DNA of 64,000 bases from Desulfoluna butyratoxydans (GCF_900699765.1 NZ_CAADHO010000007.1:62001-126000), one strand, 5' to 3'. Shown: positions 37,323 through 46,642, counted from the first letter of the stretch. Translations and numbers: made by a program. The notes: generated by a model from the sequence alone, not told the origin.

Positions 37323-38339
37323 TCAGCTCTGCATCAGCTTCAACGCCATCACCTCCAGGGTGTGCCGCAACACGGTATTGCCGTCGATGCGCTGAAGGGT
37401 ATCCCGAACCGTGTCGGCCATGGCGGTGAGCCGCGGCATCTCGAATCGGGCCGCATCGGCTTCCAGCTGCGGCATGAGGTCGCGGTTTACCACACGCCCG
37501 GGGTCTAGTTTACAGACCATGAGGTCGTGGAGGTAATGCCCGACCAGTGAGAGGGACCGGATGGCCTTCTCTTTGTCTCTTCCCAGCACCTCTGCAAAGG
37601 CCAGTGCATGGGAGAGGTCTCCCCGTCCCGGCAGGGGCAGGGCCGTAAAGAGCCAGTTGCGCTGTGCAAGCCAGGCCTCCACGCCGCCTTTTCCCGAGAC
37701 CATTTCAAGGGCCCGGGCATAGCTGCCGTCACTTAAGGCGGCCACTGCTTCAGCCTGCTGCCGGGGCAGATCCGTTTCCGCCGTCAGGCATCGTATCACG
37801 GTCTCCTGTTCAAGGGGCCGAAACGCGACGAGCTGGCACCGGGACAGGACCGTGGGCAAAAGCTCCGAAGGCTGGCAGGTGGTCAGGATGAAAAAGGTCC
37901 CGGCCGGAGGCTCTTCCAGCACCTTTAAAAGGGCGTTGGCTGCCTCGCGGTTCATGTGGCCCGCCTCCCGGATCACGATGACCCGATGGGTTGCCTCCAG
38001 CGGTTTTGCAAGCAGAGTATTGCATAGATCACGGATCTGCGCAATCTTGATATGGGTGCCGTCCGGCTCGATAACCCGGATGTCCGGATGGCTTCCGGCC
38101 TCGATTTTACGGCAGCTTCGGCAGGTTCCGCAGCGAAGGGAGAAGAAGGGGTGACACTGGGGCTCCGACGGTGCGTCGGGGCTTTGGCAGTTGAGGATCT
38201 GGGCCAGGGTAAGGGCTGCTTCGGCCTTGCCGGTTCCGGCGGGGCCGGAGAAGAGCAGGGCGTGGGGAAGGGTGTCGTGACGTGTCATGGACAGGAGGGC
38301 GGAAAGTGGCTGCTCCTGTTCTGGGAAGTGTTCTAACAT
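37323..38339 (-). CDS. holB: DNA polymerase III subunit delta'
   Basis: 338-aa clamp-loader subunit of the AAA+ family. The P-loop region is FSGPAGTGKAEAALTLA, the zinc-finger cysteines are CGTCRSC plus an upstream cysteine, and HMNREAANALLKVLEEPPAGTFFILTT plus TVLSRCQLVAF (sensor 1 and SRC motif) are clear. The start MLEHFPEQEQPL has AGGTGG at 9 nt; four residues upstream are an alternative. It is first of the holB-PSP1-metG group. Confidence 0.94.
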   Translation of the reverse strand: MLEHFPEQEQPLSALLSMTRHDTLPHALLFSGPAGTGKAEAALTLAQILNCQSPDAPSEPQCHPFFSLRCGTCRSCRKIEAGSHPDIRVIEPDGTHIKIAQIRDLCNTLLAKPLEATHRVIVIREAGHMNREAANALLKVLEEPPAGTFFILTTCQPSELLPTVLSRCQLVAFRPLEQETVIRCLTAETDLPRQQAEAVAALSDGSYARALEMVSGKGGVEAWLAQRNWLFTALPLPGRGDLSHALAFAEVLGRDKEKAIRSLSLVGHYLHDLMVCKLDPGRVVNRDLMPQLEADAARFEMPRLTAMADTVRDTLQRIDGNTVLRHTLEVMALKLMQS

Positions 38340-38399
38340 AGATGGTGCCACCTGTGAGTATGATGACGCAGGGTCTCCGGGTGAAAACCGCCTTTTTTC

Positions 38400-38460
38400 T
38401 CAAAAAAAACGGCACGTGACTCGGGACGGCTGTGAGGCGATTGCCTTTGCCGGCCGTCCC
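38400..38460 (-). terminator. Candidate terminator of HU gene
   Basis: On the minus strand GGGACGGC pairs with GCCGTCCC (38430-38461). About 13 bases later a run of eight T residues follows. The spacing between stem and T-run is longer than ideal. Confidence 0.4.
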
Positions 38461-38545
38461 GGCAGTGCCTTGGCTGTCCCGACGGGAGTCGGGGACACCG
38501 CCGAGCCGTTGTCGGCGGGCGGTGCCATACCCGGAAAAAGGGGCG

Positions 38546-38821
38546 CTAGTAGTCCACGCGCTCCTTGAGCTCCTTGCCGCACTTGAAGAAGGGCAGCTTT
38601 TTGGGGCTGATGAGCACTTTGTCGCCGGTCTTCGGGTTGCGACCGGTGTAGCTCTTGTACTCTTTGACGTAAAAAGAGCAGAGGCCGCGAATCTCTACGC
38701 GGTCTCCGCGGGTCAGGGCGTCGGTCATTGAATCAAAAAAGATCTGTACAACCTCCGCAGCTTCCGCTTTGGAGATATTGGCTTCGTTTTTCAGTGTGGA
38801 GATCAGCTCCAGTTTATTCAT
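38546..38821 (-). CDS. HU/IHF-family DNA-binding protein
   Basis: 91-aa nucleoid protein. The helical dimerisation part (MNKLELISTLKNEANISKAEAAEVVQIFFDSM) is followed by the beta-arm with the RNPKTGDKV hallmark (GRNPKTGDKVLISPKKLPFFKCGKEL). The EIRGLCSFYVKEY pattern is closer to IHF-like members than to E. coli HU. AAGGAGGATGT upstream is a near-perfect ribosome binding site, consistent with high expression. Confidence 0.95.
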   Translation of the reverse strand: MNKLELISTLKNEANISKAEAAEVVQIFFDSMTDALTRGDRVEIRGLCSFYVKEYKSYTGRNPKTGDKVLISPKKLPFFKCGKELKERVDY

Positions 38822-38887
38822 ACATCCTCCTTAGAATACTAAGACTTATCTTTCAATCTGGACGCCTCGCGGGCGTTGCATCGCTCT

Positions 38888-38916
38888 TAAATAAACGTAA
38901 ATCCATAGCAAGTCAA
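38888..38916 (-). promoter_or_regulatory. Candidate promoter of HU-family gene
   Basis: On the minus strand TTGACT (38911-38916) and TATTTA (38888-38893) are separated by 17 bp and lie about 65 bp ahead of the start codon. The -35 is good, the -10 poor. Confidence 0.4.
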
Positions 38917-39026
38917 GGGGTTATGGAGAAGTTTTGAGCGGATTGCGGAAAAAAGTGAAATCCCCTGATTTTTCGACGGCCCCGACCCTCGGGGACGTAA
39001 GGGGCGGGGCGTTTTAAACCATGGTT

Positions 39027-39545
39027 TTACGGGACGCGTTCGATGTCCGTGTCGGAGACATGGACCGCTGCAGACTGCCCCAGAATATCGATGTTGACGA
39101 TGACCCGGCCCTGGCCGAGGTTCTTGGCAAAGATGCCGGTGATCCCTTCAAAGGGGCCCCGGGTCACAATGACCGCCTCTCCTTCTAGGAAGGTGGCGGC
39201 GGTGAAGATTTCTTCCCCTGCGGAGACCATGATCTGAAGGGAGGAGAGGGACTCCTCAGGGATGGCCACCGGTCCCCGGGTGCTTCCCAGGACGCGGACC
39301 ACGCCGATGGTCTTCAGGATGGAAAGGTGGTTCTCAGGGGTGAGCCCCGCCTTGACAAAGACATAGCCGGGAAAGATCGGGACATCGAGGACCACACGGC
39401 GGTCCTTTCGCCGGCTCGGCTTTTTCATTTTAGGGAGAAAGGTCTCAAAGGACTTTTTGGTCAGGTTCTCGAATACCACATTTTCAAATCGACTCCGCGT
39501 GTGAAGGGCGTACCACATCTCATCCGTCGGGGTGATAATCGTCAT
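39027..39545 (-). CDS. NusG-like transcription antitermination protein (UpxY/RfaH type)
   Basis: 172 aa. The N-terminal NGN domain has the family hallmark MWYALHTRSRFENVVFENL and PIFPGYVFVKAGL. A C-terminal KOW domain reads GEAVIVTRGPFEGITGIFA. Housekeeping NusG normally sits beside secE and ribosomal protein genes; this copy stands between HU and lptD, so it is better read as a specialised paralogue acting on particular operons. GAGGATCTTCAC precedes the ATG. It is 82 bp downstream of lptD in the same direction. Confidence 0.9.
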   Translation of the reverse strand: MTIITPTDEMWYALHTRSRFENVVFENLTKKSFETFLPKMKKPSRRKDRRVVLDVPIFPGYVFVKAGLTPENHLSILKTIGVVRVLGSTRGPVAIPEESLSSLQIMVSAGEEIFTAATFLEGEAVIVTRGPFEGITGIFAKNLGQGRVIVNIDILGQSAAVHVSDTDIERVP

Positions 39546-39627
39546 GTGAAGATCCTCAAAAAGGTGTCATGGGTGGCGCGCCGCTCCCCGAATAAGGCGG
39601 GTACGGCGCGCAGTTCTGTTGTCTTGA

Positions 39628-41895
39628 TCAGTTGGCGTCGTAGCTGCTGTCAAAGCCGCCGAGGCCGGTCAGCTCCACGCCGAAGACGATTTTCGTGTCG
39701 TCGGTGGAGTCTTCATACCGGGTAAACAGGGACCAGCATGAGGAGGTGTAGGTGACGCCTACGGATTTCTTGATGTCTTCGTTTTCCTCGATGTCCCGCT
39801 CGTAGTCGCAGTCCAGGGTGATGCGGTCAAAGAGGTCCGTTTTGAATCGGGCCACAAGGCTGTTGGTGGACTCATAGCTGGTGGACGGGGTGATGTTCAG
39901 GCTTTCGTGGATGCTCTCCAGGGGGTCCCGCTTTTTACGGTGGCTGATGCTGAAAAGCCTGGTCTCTTCGGTTCCCATGATCAGGGAGGTGTTCTGGGTG
40001 AGCATTTCGGATTCGTACCAGCTCCAGGTGCCGTCGAACTTGAAGGAGAGATTCATGGCCGGGTTGAAGATCAGTTCGGCGTAAAAGGGTCTGAAGGGTT
40101 CCTGGGTGAGGCCGTTGCGCCATTTGGTGGGGTCGGACTCCTGCTCTTCCTGAATGTCGTAGGTCTGGGAGATGGTTCCGGTGAGGAGGTCCCGGTAGAC
40201 GGGAAGGCCCTCGCCGTTTTTCTTGGAGGTCAGGATGGAGTCCAGCTTCAGGGTGATCTGGTTTTTGCCGTCTATTTCGTCGATGGAGTCAAATCGCGGG
40301 TACTCGGACTCCTCCAGGCGATCCTGCCAGTCGTAGGTCAGGGTCGGCTTGATGCGGTGGCGAGCCTTGTCCGCCCAGTCGGCATCCGTGTTGAAAATAC
40401 GGTAAAACTCCGTTGAGATGTCCGTGGAGAACTCGGGGACGGCGGCGGAATGGGTCCCGGAAAGGGCGTCGGCTGAATCCTGTGTGTCGATGTCCCACCA
40501 GAGGCCTTTCACCCCTGCGCTGGGATCCACGGAAAAGGCACCCACCTTAAAGGGCATGTAGATCTTGGGCAGGACGTAGGTGCGCTCGCCGTCGTAAAGG
40601 GCGTCGGTGAGGTCTTCCCGGTAGAAGCTGGTGGCCCCGCCCGTGACGGATACCTGGAAAGGCGTTGTGCCCAGGGCGGTCCGTGACTGGGTCATGGTGA
40701 GGGTTGGCAGCTGCTGGAGAGTGGAGTCCTCGGTATCCTGGGATCGGGCCACGACGTCGTCGTTCCAGATGCCCGAAAGGCTTGCAGTGAAGGCGTTGGT
40801 GGTTTTGGTGACCGAGAGCTTGTTGGTCCTCACCGTGTCGGTGTAGTCATCAAGGGTACGTCCCATGAACTCTTCCATCTCGTCCTGGGTGGCGTCGAAG
40901 CCCCCGGGCCCGTCCTTGAACTCCCGCAGGTAATCCTGATCGCTGACCCAGTCGATGTCGAGTTTTGCCTTGAAGCCCCCGCCGAGTTCCTGGTCGGCCT
41001 TGCCGCGGAACCAGTAGCGGTCCGTGTTGGTGCGGTCCGGGGAGCCGTCGTACCCGTAATCGGAGTTGGCGCTGGTGCCGTCGTCGATTTTCTGGTCGTC
41101 GAGGCCTTCAACGGAGAAAATGCCCCTGGACAGGGCGCTTGCCATGTACCGGAACTCAACGCCTTCGCGGAGGCCGCGTTCGGTCATGTAGTTGGTGTAG
41201 ACCGTGGCGTCCATGCTGTCGCCCATGGTGACGAACAGGGGCTGGATGATGTCCAGGCCTTTGCGTGAGGAGTAGCCCACAAGGGGTGCCAGCAGGCCTG
41301 TCTGCCGTTTGATTTTAACGGGGAACAGGAGGTACGGGGTGTAGATTACGGGGAGGCCGGCTGTCTTGAGCATCACGTGGTGGGCCGTGCCGTAGCCTTC
41401 GATGGTGATGTCCAGCTTGCGACCGGTGATGGACCAGTCCGGGTCTTCTCCGTCGCAGGTGGTGATGGAGACCTTTTCGGCGGTGTATCGGTTTTCACCC
41501 CGCTTTTCAAGGGTGGCGCCGCGGATCCACAGGTTGCGGCTCTTGATGAACACCGTGCCGTTGGTGATGGTGCCTTCCTGGCTCTCCATGGCGTAGGTGA
41601 CAGTGTCCGCGGTGACCTGCTCTTCGTCGGAACTCAGGCGCACATTGCCCTCGGCCTCGGCGGTGCCTTCCTGGATGTGGTAGGTCACGTGGTCGGCGTG
41701 GAGGGTGACCGAACCGTCGGTGACCAACACGTTGCCTTCGGCAATGTAGACCCCTTTGGCCGCGTCATGGGCCAGGCTGTCTGCGGTGATGTTTACCGGG
41801 GCTTTGCCAGGCGTAGGGGCGGCAGAGGCGGATTGAACCGTAAGGGTGAGGATGCTTAGCAGGAGAAACCATGTGAATCTGTGCGGAAAGACCAT
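39628..41895 (-). CDS. lptD: LPS-assembly protein LptD
   Basis: 755-aa outer-membrane translocon that inserts lipopolysaccharide. A signal peptide (MVFPHRFTWFLLLSILTLTVQSASA) is followed by the LptA-like OstA domain (residues 30-150: NITADSLAHDAAKGVYIAEGNVLVTDGSVTLHADHVTYH), then the C-terminal barrel, rich in alternating strands. I see only one cysteine in the periplasmic domain (SITTCDGED) and one near the barrel end (SSCWSLF), so at most one interdomain disulfide, fewer than the two in E. coli. It shows the organism has a lipid A outer membrane. Confidence 0.94.
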   Translation of the reverse strand: MVFPHRFTWFLLLSILTLTVQSASAAPTPGKAPVNITADSLAHDAAKGVYIAEGNVLVTDGSVTLHADHVTYHIQEGTAEAEGNVRLSSDEEQVTADTVTYAMESQEGTITNGTVFIKSRNLWIRGATLEKRGENRYTAEKVSITTCDGEDPDWSITGRKLDITIEGYGTAHHVMLKTAGLPVIYTPYLLFPVKIKRQTGLLAPLVGYSSRKGLDIIQPLFVTMGDSMDATVYTNYMTERGLREGVEFRYMASALSRGIFSVEGLDDQKIDDGTSANSDYGYDGSPDRTNTDRYWFRGKADQELGGGFKAKLDIDWVSDQDYLREFKDGPGGFDATQDEMEEFMGRTLDDYTDTVRTNKLSVTKTTNAFTASLSGIWNDDVVARSQDTEDSTLQQLPTLTMTQSRTALGTTPFQVSVTGGATSFYREDLTDALYDGERTYVLPKIYMPFKVGAFSVDPSAGVKGLWWDIDTQDSADALSGTHSAAVPEFSTDISTEFYRIFNTDADWADKARHRIKPTLTYDWQDRLEESEYPRFDSIDEIDGKNQITLKLDSILTSKKNGEGLPVYRDLLTGTISQTYDIQEEQESDPTKWRNGLTQEPFRPFYAELIFNPAMNLSFKFDGTWSWYESEMLTQNTSLIMGTEETRLFSISHRKKRDPLESIHESLNITPSTSYESTNSLVARFKTDLFDRITLDCDYERDIEENEDIKKSVGVTYTSSCWSLFTRYEDSTDDTKIVFGVELTGLGGFDSSYDAN

Positions 41896-42359
41896 GTTGA
41901 AGCGTGCCTGTGTCGTCTGTCACCCCAAATGACTATAGGGGCTGGGTTGAGGTCTCCGGCCGGTGACGGCCCAGGGTGCCCCGGCGGACGGGCCCCGGTG
42001 GGATCCGACCGACGCCGAGGCGTCGAAGAACAAGTGTGGCTTTGATTTTTCCCCGGCCATCACGTATGATGCCCTCGAAAAAAGTCACGGGCTGACGCGC
42101 CCCGCACCGCCTCATGGTGTGAGGGGTAATCTGCCGTGGCGCTGAAGAGTATTGCTGAATTTATCGGGTGCGTATACCGTTGCCCTGTGGGTCGGTCCGG
42201 CCCCTGTCCTTTAGAACTGCCGACAGGGCTTTTCCGAGACCACCCGAGTTATAAACCCCGAATACCCTGAAAAGTCAAGTTGAACATGGGGCGGGGACTG
42301 TACGGCACATGCCGCATTGCGTGGAAGCGAAGCCACCGGAAATGAGTTGAGGAACGACT
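41896..42359. other. Divergent intergenic region
   Basis: About 460 bases between lptD and tmk, expected to carry both promoters. No convincing boxes, repeats or RNA structures recognised; short open frames on both strands lack support. Confidence 0.45.
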
Positions 42360-42998
42360 ATGCTGATTACCCTTGAAGGGATTGAGGGCTCTGGGAAGAG
42401 TACTCAGATAAAACGGATAACGGCCCACCTGGAGAAGCAGGGACGGCGGTGTGTCACCACCCGTGAACCCGGGGATACGCCCATCGGTAAGAAAATTCGG
42501 GCGATCCTTCTGGATCCGGAGAACAGTGAACTCACCTCCCTTGCCGAGCTTTTTCTCTATGCGGCCGATCGTGCTCAGCACCTTGGAGAGCGGGTTCTTC
42601 CCCGTCTTGCGGCCGGTGACGTGGTGGTGAGCGACCGCTTTTTCGATGCCACCACCGCCTACCAGGGATATGCCCGGGGTCTGGACCTTGAGGTGATTGA
42701 AAAGATCCACGGCATGGTGCTTAAAGGGCTGCGGCCCGACCTGACCCTGCTTTTAGACCTGCCCCCCGAGGTGGGGCTGGGGCGTGCCATCTCCGCCATT
42801 GAGTCGGGGGACCGCACCGTTTCCGAATCCCGGTTTGAGCAGGAGGCCCTTGCCTTTCACGAGAAGGTCCGGGCCGGATACCTGACCCTTGCCCGCCGTG
42901 AGCCCGACCGTTTTGTGATTATTGACGCCACCCTCTCTCCCGATGAGGTAACCGAGGCCGTGACACGGGCCATTGATGAACGGCTGGCACGGACCTAA
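42360..42998 (+). CDS. tmk: Thymidylate kinase
   Basis: 212 aa; phosphorylates dTMP to dTDP. The P-loop is LEGIEGSGKST, the TREPGDTPIG motif is present (DR[YF] becomes SDRFFDATTAYQGYARG), and the arginine-containing lid region lies near residues 140-155. A GAGGAACG site precedes the ATG. It is 146 bp upstream of the cysteine synthase fusion. Confidence 0.96.
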   Translation: MLITLEGIEGSGKSTQIKRITAHLEKQGRRCVTTREPGDTPIGKKIRAILLDPENSELTSLAELFLYAADRAQHLGERVLPRLAAGDVVVSDRFFDATTAYQGYARGLDLEVIEKIHGMVLKGLRPDLTLLLDLPPEVGLGRAISAIESGDRTVSESRFEQEALAFHEKVRAGYLTLARREPDRFVIIDATLSPDEVTEAVTRAIDERLART

Positions 42999-43144
42999 CC
43001 TCGAGCAGAAAATTGTGAATTACATTTTGTGTTTTTGAAATGCCTGATTTTTTCACGGCAACCACTTCTAATAGTATTGAATAATAGCAGATAGCCCGTT
43101 TTCTCATGAAGTATCCGGGCTGAGGGATGAAAAGAGCTGAGACC

Positions 43145-45442
43145 ATGACGACCCATACGATTCTGGATGCCATCGGCAACACCCCCCTTGTGGAGGTGAC
43201 GCGCTTGAATCCCAACCCCCGCGTGCGTATCCTTGCCAAGCTCGAGTATGTCAACCCCGGTGGCTCCATCAAGGACCGCGCCGCCCTGTCCATGATTGAG
43301 TACGGGGAGAAAACCGGGGCCCTGACCCCGGACAAGACGGTCATCGAAGCCACCAGCGGCAACACCGGCATTGGTTTGGCCATGGTCTGCTCGGTGAAGG
43401 GGTACCGGTTGAAACTGGCCATGAGCGAGGCGGTGAGCGAGGAGCGCCAGAAGATCCTTCGGGCAAGGGGGGCAGAGATTGTCCTCACCCCGGGCCACCT
43501 GGGCACCGACGGGGCCATCGATGAGGTCACCCGGCTGGTGGCCGAGCACCCCGAGGTCTATTACCGCAGCAATCAGTACAGCTCCCCTGCCAACTGGATG
43601 GCCCATTATCACGGCACCGGCCCGGAGATCTGGGCCCAGTGTGATGGCCGGGTGGACTGCGTGGTGGCCTCCATGGGTACCACCGGAACCCTCATGGGGC
43701 TCTCCCGGCGCATGAAAGAGTACAGGCCGGAGATTCGTATTGTGGGGGTCGAACCCTACCTCGGCCACGGCATCCAGGGTCTCAAGAACATGAAGGAGGC
43801 CAATGAGCCTCCCATTTACGAGCGCAGTCGCCTGGACGAGAAAGTCAACGTCGAAGACGACGAGGCCTTTGAGATGACCCGGCGCCTTGCCGCAGAAGAG
43901 GGGCTGTTCGTGGGCATGAGCAGCGGGGCAGCCATGGTTGCCGCCGTCAAGGAGGCCGAGGCCATGGAGTCGGGTACCGTGGTGGTGGTCCTGCCGGACG
44001 GCGGGGAACGGTACCTGTCCACGCATCTCTTTTCCGTCAAGGACAAGCCCGGGCCCATGCTGTACAACACCCGCACCGGTCGGCGGGAGATGTTCGCCCC
44101 CAAAGACCCCGGGGTGGTGACCCTTTATTCCTGCGGTCCCACGGTCCATCAGCGCATGGATCTTTCCCTCATGCGCCGCTTTCTTTTCTCGGACCTTCTC
44201 AGTCGCTACCTGGGTTACCGGGGGTTTGCCGTGCGCCACGTGGTCAACATCACCGACCTGGACGATAAGACCATTGCCGGTGCAGCGGAGCAGGGGGTGC
44301 CCCTGGCTGAATTTACCCGCCACTGGATCGACATGTTCCACAAGGACCTTGCCGCCCTGACCATCAAGGCGCCCGAGGCCTGCCCCAAGGTGAGCGAACA
44401 TGTGGACAAGATGGTGGCCGTCACCGAGGAACTCCTCAAAAAAGGGGTGGCCTACGAGAAGCTGCGGTCCGTCTATTTTGACATCTCCCAGGTGGAGACC
44501 TACGGACGCATGTCCGGGGTGGACCTGGAGAAGATTCGCCTGGGGGCCACCGTGGACCTGGATGAATATGAAAAGGAGAACCCCCGGGATTTTACCCTCT
44601 TTAAGCGCACCCGGGGCCGGGAACGTGAGATGGGCGTGAGCATCGCCACCCGGTGGGGGCGGGTTCGCCCTTCCCTCCACGTGCAGTGCGCCGCCATTTC
44701 CATGGCGTTTCTGGGGGGCGGCTTTGATATTCACACCAGCAGCCGGGAGCTCTTGTTTCCCCACCATGAAAACGAAGAGGCCATTGCCCGGGCCCTCACC
44801 GGCGGGCCCCTGGCCCGGTTCTGGCTCCACTGCGACCGGGTTCTGGTCCGCGGTCGCAAGATGGCGGGTAACGGCGCACGCATGACCCTGGAGGATATCC
44901 GGGACATGGGCTTTGACGGCAGGGTTCTGCGGTACTGGCTCCTTTCCGGTCACTACCGCAAGCCCCTGAACTTTTCCCGGGAGCGCCTGGAGGAGGCGGC
45001 CAAGGCCCTGGCCAAGATCGATGCCTGCATTCATGCGCTCATGGCGCGGGAGTCCGGGCGCCCCTTCACCGACCTGGACCAGGTTGTCTACGATATCCGG
45101 CGGGGCCTCATCGATGCCATGGACGACGACCTCAACGTGTCGCGCTGCCTGGCGGTTATTTTCCGGGCCATCCGGCGGATCAACGCCCTGTTGGGCGATG
45201 GCTGGATCGATGCGGACGGCGCCCGGGAACTCCTCAAGATCTTCCGGGACGTGGATCAGGTCCTCGGGGTTTTTGACTTTTCGGACGAAAAGGGCACCTG
45301 CCGCGATGAGGTGGCGTCCCTGGTGGCTGAGCGGGACCGGGCCCGGGAGATGGGGGCGTGGGACCGGGCCGATGCCCTGCGTGACCGTCTGGAGGCCATG
45401 GGGGTCACCGTCCGGGACGCCCGGGTCCACGAAGAGGCCTGA
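43145..45442 (+). CDS. Cysteine synthase fused to a cysteinyl-tRNA-synthetase-like domain with lost catalytic motifs
   Basis: 765 aa. Residues 5-300 are a complete PLP-dependent cysteine synthase: Lys43 in NPGGSIKDRAA, TSGNTG at 70-75, MGTTGTLMG and LPDGGERYLST. Residues 320-765 are CysRS-like. CGPTV and Cys330, QCAAI (Cys515) and FPHHENE (539-544) keep the zinc site, but the HIGH position reads DLSL (339-342) and KMSKS reads KMAGN (572-576). The GWHIEC tryptophan and GGxDL are also lost. I prefer the start MTTHTILDAIGNT by homology; 43127 is possible. Cysteine synthesis is predicted. Classical tRNA charging by the second half is doubtful, so it may be a tRNA or cysteine binding regulator. 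Confidence 0.9.
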   Translation: MTTHTILDAIGNTPLVEVTRLNPNPRVRILAKLEYVNPGGSIKDRAALSMIEYGEKTGALTPDKTVIEATSGNTGIGLAMVCSVKGYRLKLAMSEAVSEERQKILRARGAEIVLTPGHLGTDGAIDEVTRLVAEHPEVYYRSNQYSSPANWMAHYHGTGPEIWAQCDGRVDCVVASMGTTGTLMGLSRRMKEYRPEIRIVGVEPYLGHGIQGLKNMKEANEPPIYERSRLDEKVNVEDDEAFEMTRRLAAEEGLFVGMSSGAAMVAAVKEAEAMESGTVVVVLPDGGERYLSTHLFSVKDKPGPMLYNTRTGRREMFAPKDPGVVTLYSCGPTVHQRMDLSLMRRFLFSDLLSRYLGYRGFAVRHVVNITDLDDKTIAGAAEQGVPLAEFTRHWIDMFHKDLAALTIKAPEACPKVSEHVDKMVAVTEELLKKGVAYEKLRSVYFDISQVETYGRMSGVDLEKIRLGATVDLDEYEKENPRDFTLFKRTRGREREMGVSIATRWGRVRPSLHVQCAAISMAFLGGGFDIHTSSRELLFPHHENEEAIARALTGGPLARFWLHCDRVLVRGRKMAGNGARMTLEDIRDMGFDGRVLRYWLLSGHYRKPLNFSRERLEEAAKALAKIDACIHALMARESGRPFTDLDQVVYDIRRGLIDAMDDDLNVSRCLAVIFRAIRRINALLGDGWIDADGARELLKIFRDVDQVLGVFDFSDEKGTCRDEVASLVAERDRAREMGAWDRADALRDRLEAMGVTVRDARVHEEA

Positions 45443-45533
45443 CTCCGGCCGTACACGGGCAACATGGGCCTTGATTCCGCAGCAAGCGGCGCATACCTTA
45501 AAAAAAGATTTAACATCGGAGGGACCAACCAGA

Positions 45534-46466
45534 ATGATGCGCGTACGATACTTTCCCCATACCCATATGAGCGATGCCGTGGCCCAGGCGCTGATGAAAC
45601 TGTTTGACGAGGTGGTCATCACCAAGGCATCGACCGCAGACCCTGCTCCCGAGGGGGTGACAGCCCTTGGCCCCTCCCCTGAAGAGGAGGCGCGTCTCGG
45701 TGCCCTTCTTGCCGACTGGCGGCGGTTCAGCGGGCTCCATGGGGAAGGGGTGGCCACCTATGCTCGCGGCATGGGGCAGCGGGTGGACCCTCTGGACGAG
45801 TTGCTCGCCTCGCAGATTAAATGCGAACTCCAGCGTCAGATCAAGGGCGACGCAGCCCGCAACGAGGGGGCCGATGCCGTGACCACGGCCCGGGCCCTCC
45901 TCAGCCTGGCCGCAGAGTACGACCTGAGGCGTCGGGACCTGGATGACGACTTGTCCCGCATTGAGGCCAGGCAGCAGGCGCTCCTGGATACCTTGAAAGG
46001 GGAGGTGGCGGAGCTGCCCGAAGCGGCGCCCCACGGAGAGGCTGCCGGTGAGGTGAAGATGATGCGGCGCCTCTCTGCCTGGGCGACCCTCTTTACGGCC
46101 GAGGGTGAGGCCTGTCCGGACCGGTTTTTTGTCACCACCAGCCGGGAGGCCCTGGCCCTGGTGGCGGAGCACGGGGGCTTGGTCCTGGAGGAGCTCGGGG
46201 TACTCCGGGGCGGGGACCTGGGCCGCGGAAACCTTGAATCCCTGCTTGCAGGGGGGCCTTCCGTGGGCTCCCCGGAGACGGGGTCCGATGACGGTGGGGT
46301 GCCCGTCACGTTCACGATATGCATCGCTCGTGGTGAACACCCGTATAATCTATTTAACCGGTTTGCTCGCGGAACAAATGTTTCTCTAAAAGGTCAAGAT
46401 GTTCAAGGTTCTGAAATAAAAGAGGATATGGTCTTTGTTTTGGCGGAAGAGATTGCCCCGGACTAG
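45534..46466 (+). CDS. Uncharacterised protein downstream of cysteine synthase fusion
   Basis: 310 aa, no recognised domain. It begins MMRVRYFPHTHMSDAVAQALM, continues as mainly helical sequence with a coiled-coil-like stretch (about 105-155), and ends in a basic/acidic beta-like tail (HPYNLFNRFARGTNVSLKGQDVQG...FVLAEEIAPD). CGGAGGGACC precedes the ATG. The last ~150 bases are distinctly AT-richer than the rest of the gene and its neighbours, suggesting a recombination boundary or unusual constraint. Sharing a strand and a 91-bp gap with the CysK fusion suggests co-transcription. Confidence 0.8.
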   Translation: MMRVRYFPHTHMSDAVAQALMKLFDEVVITKASTADPAPEGVTALGPSPEEEARLGALLADWRRFSGLHGEGVATYARGMGQRVDPLDELLASQIKCELQRQIKGDAARNEGADAVTTARALLSLAAEYDLRRRDLDDDLSRIEARQQALLDTLKGEVAELPEAAPHGEAAGEVKMMRRLSAWATLFTAEGEACPDRFFVTTSREALALVAEHGGLVLEELGVLRGGDLGRGNLESLLAGGPSVGSPETGSDDGGVPVTFTICIARGEHPYNLFNRFARGTNVSLKGQDVQGSEIKEDMVFVLAEEIAPD

Positions 46467-46512
46467 TGATTGTGCAGGGGGCTTTTTATGGAGGCTACTT
46501 TTTTAAAAACCA

Positions 46513-46540
46513 TATTGACAGCCCCTGAAAAATATATAAT
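46513..46540 (+). promoter_or_regulatory. Candidate promoter of ferredoxin gene
   Basis: A consensus TATAAT at 46535-46540 lies in an AT-rich stretch just upstream of the ferredoxin. TATTGA (46513-46518) is at the right distance (16 bp). The better-looking TTGACA (46515-46520) is only 14 bp away, so the -35 call is uncertain. Confidence 0.5.
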
Positions 46541-46642
46541 GAATAGATCTGACTTCGTCAGGACAGATTATTTTCAGGCGTTTTCAGCCTGATTTTAGTT
46601 TGGGTGAGAATATAACTGAATATTTTTTAAGGAGGCTTTAAG

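Noticed and set aside
42995-45757. 920-aa open frame on the minus strand opposite the cysteine synthase fusion
   Set aside because: Complementary to a protein with intact CysK motifs; no recognisable domain, no ribosome site, His/Gly/Pro-rich composition.
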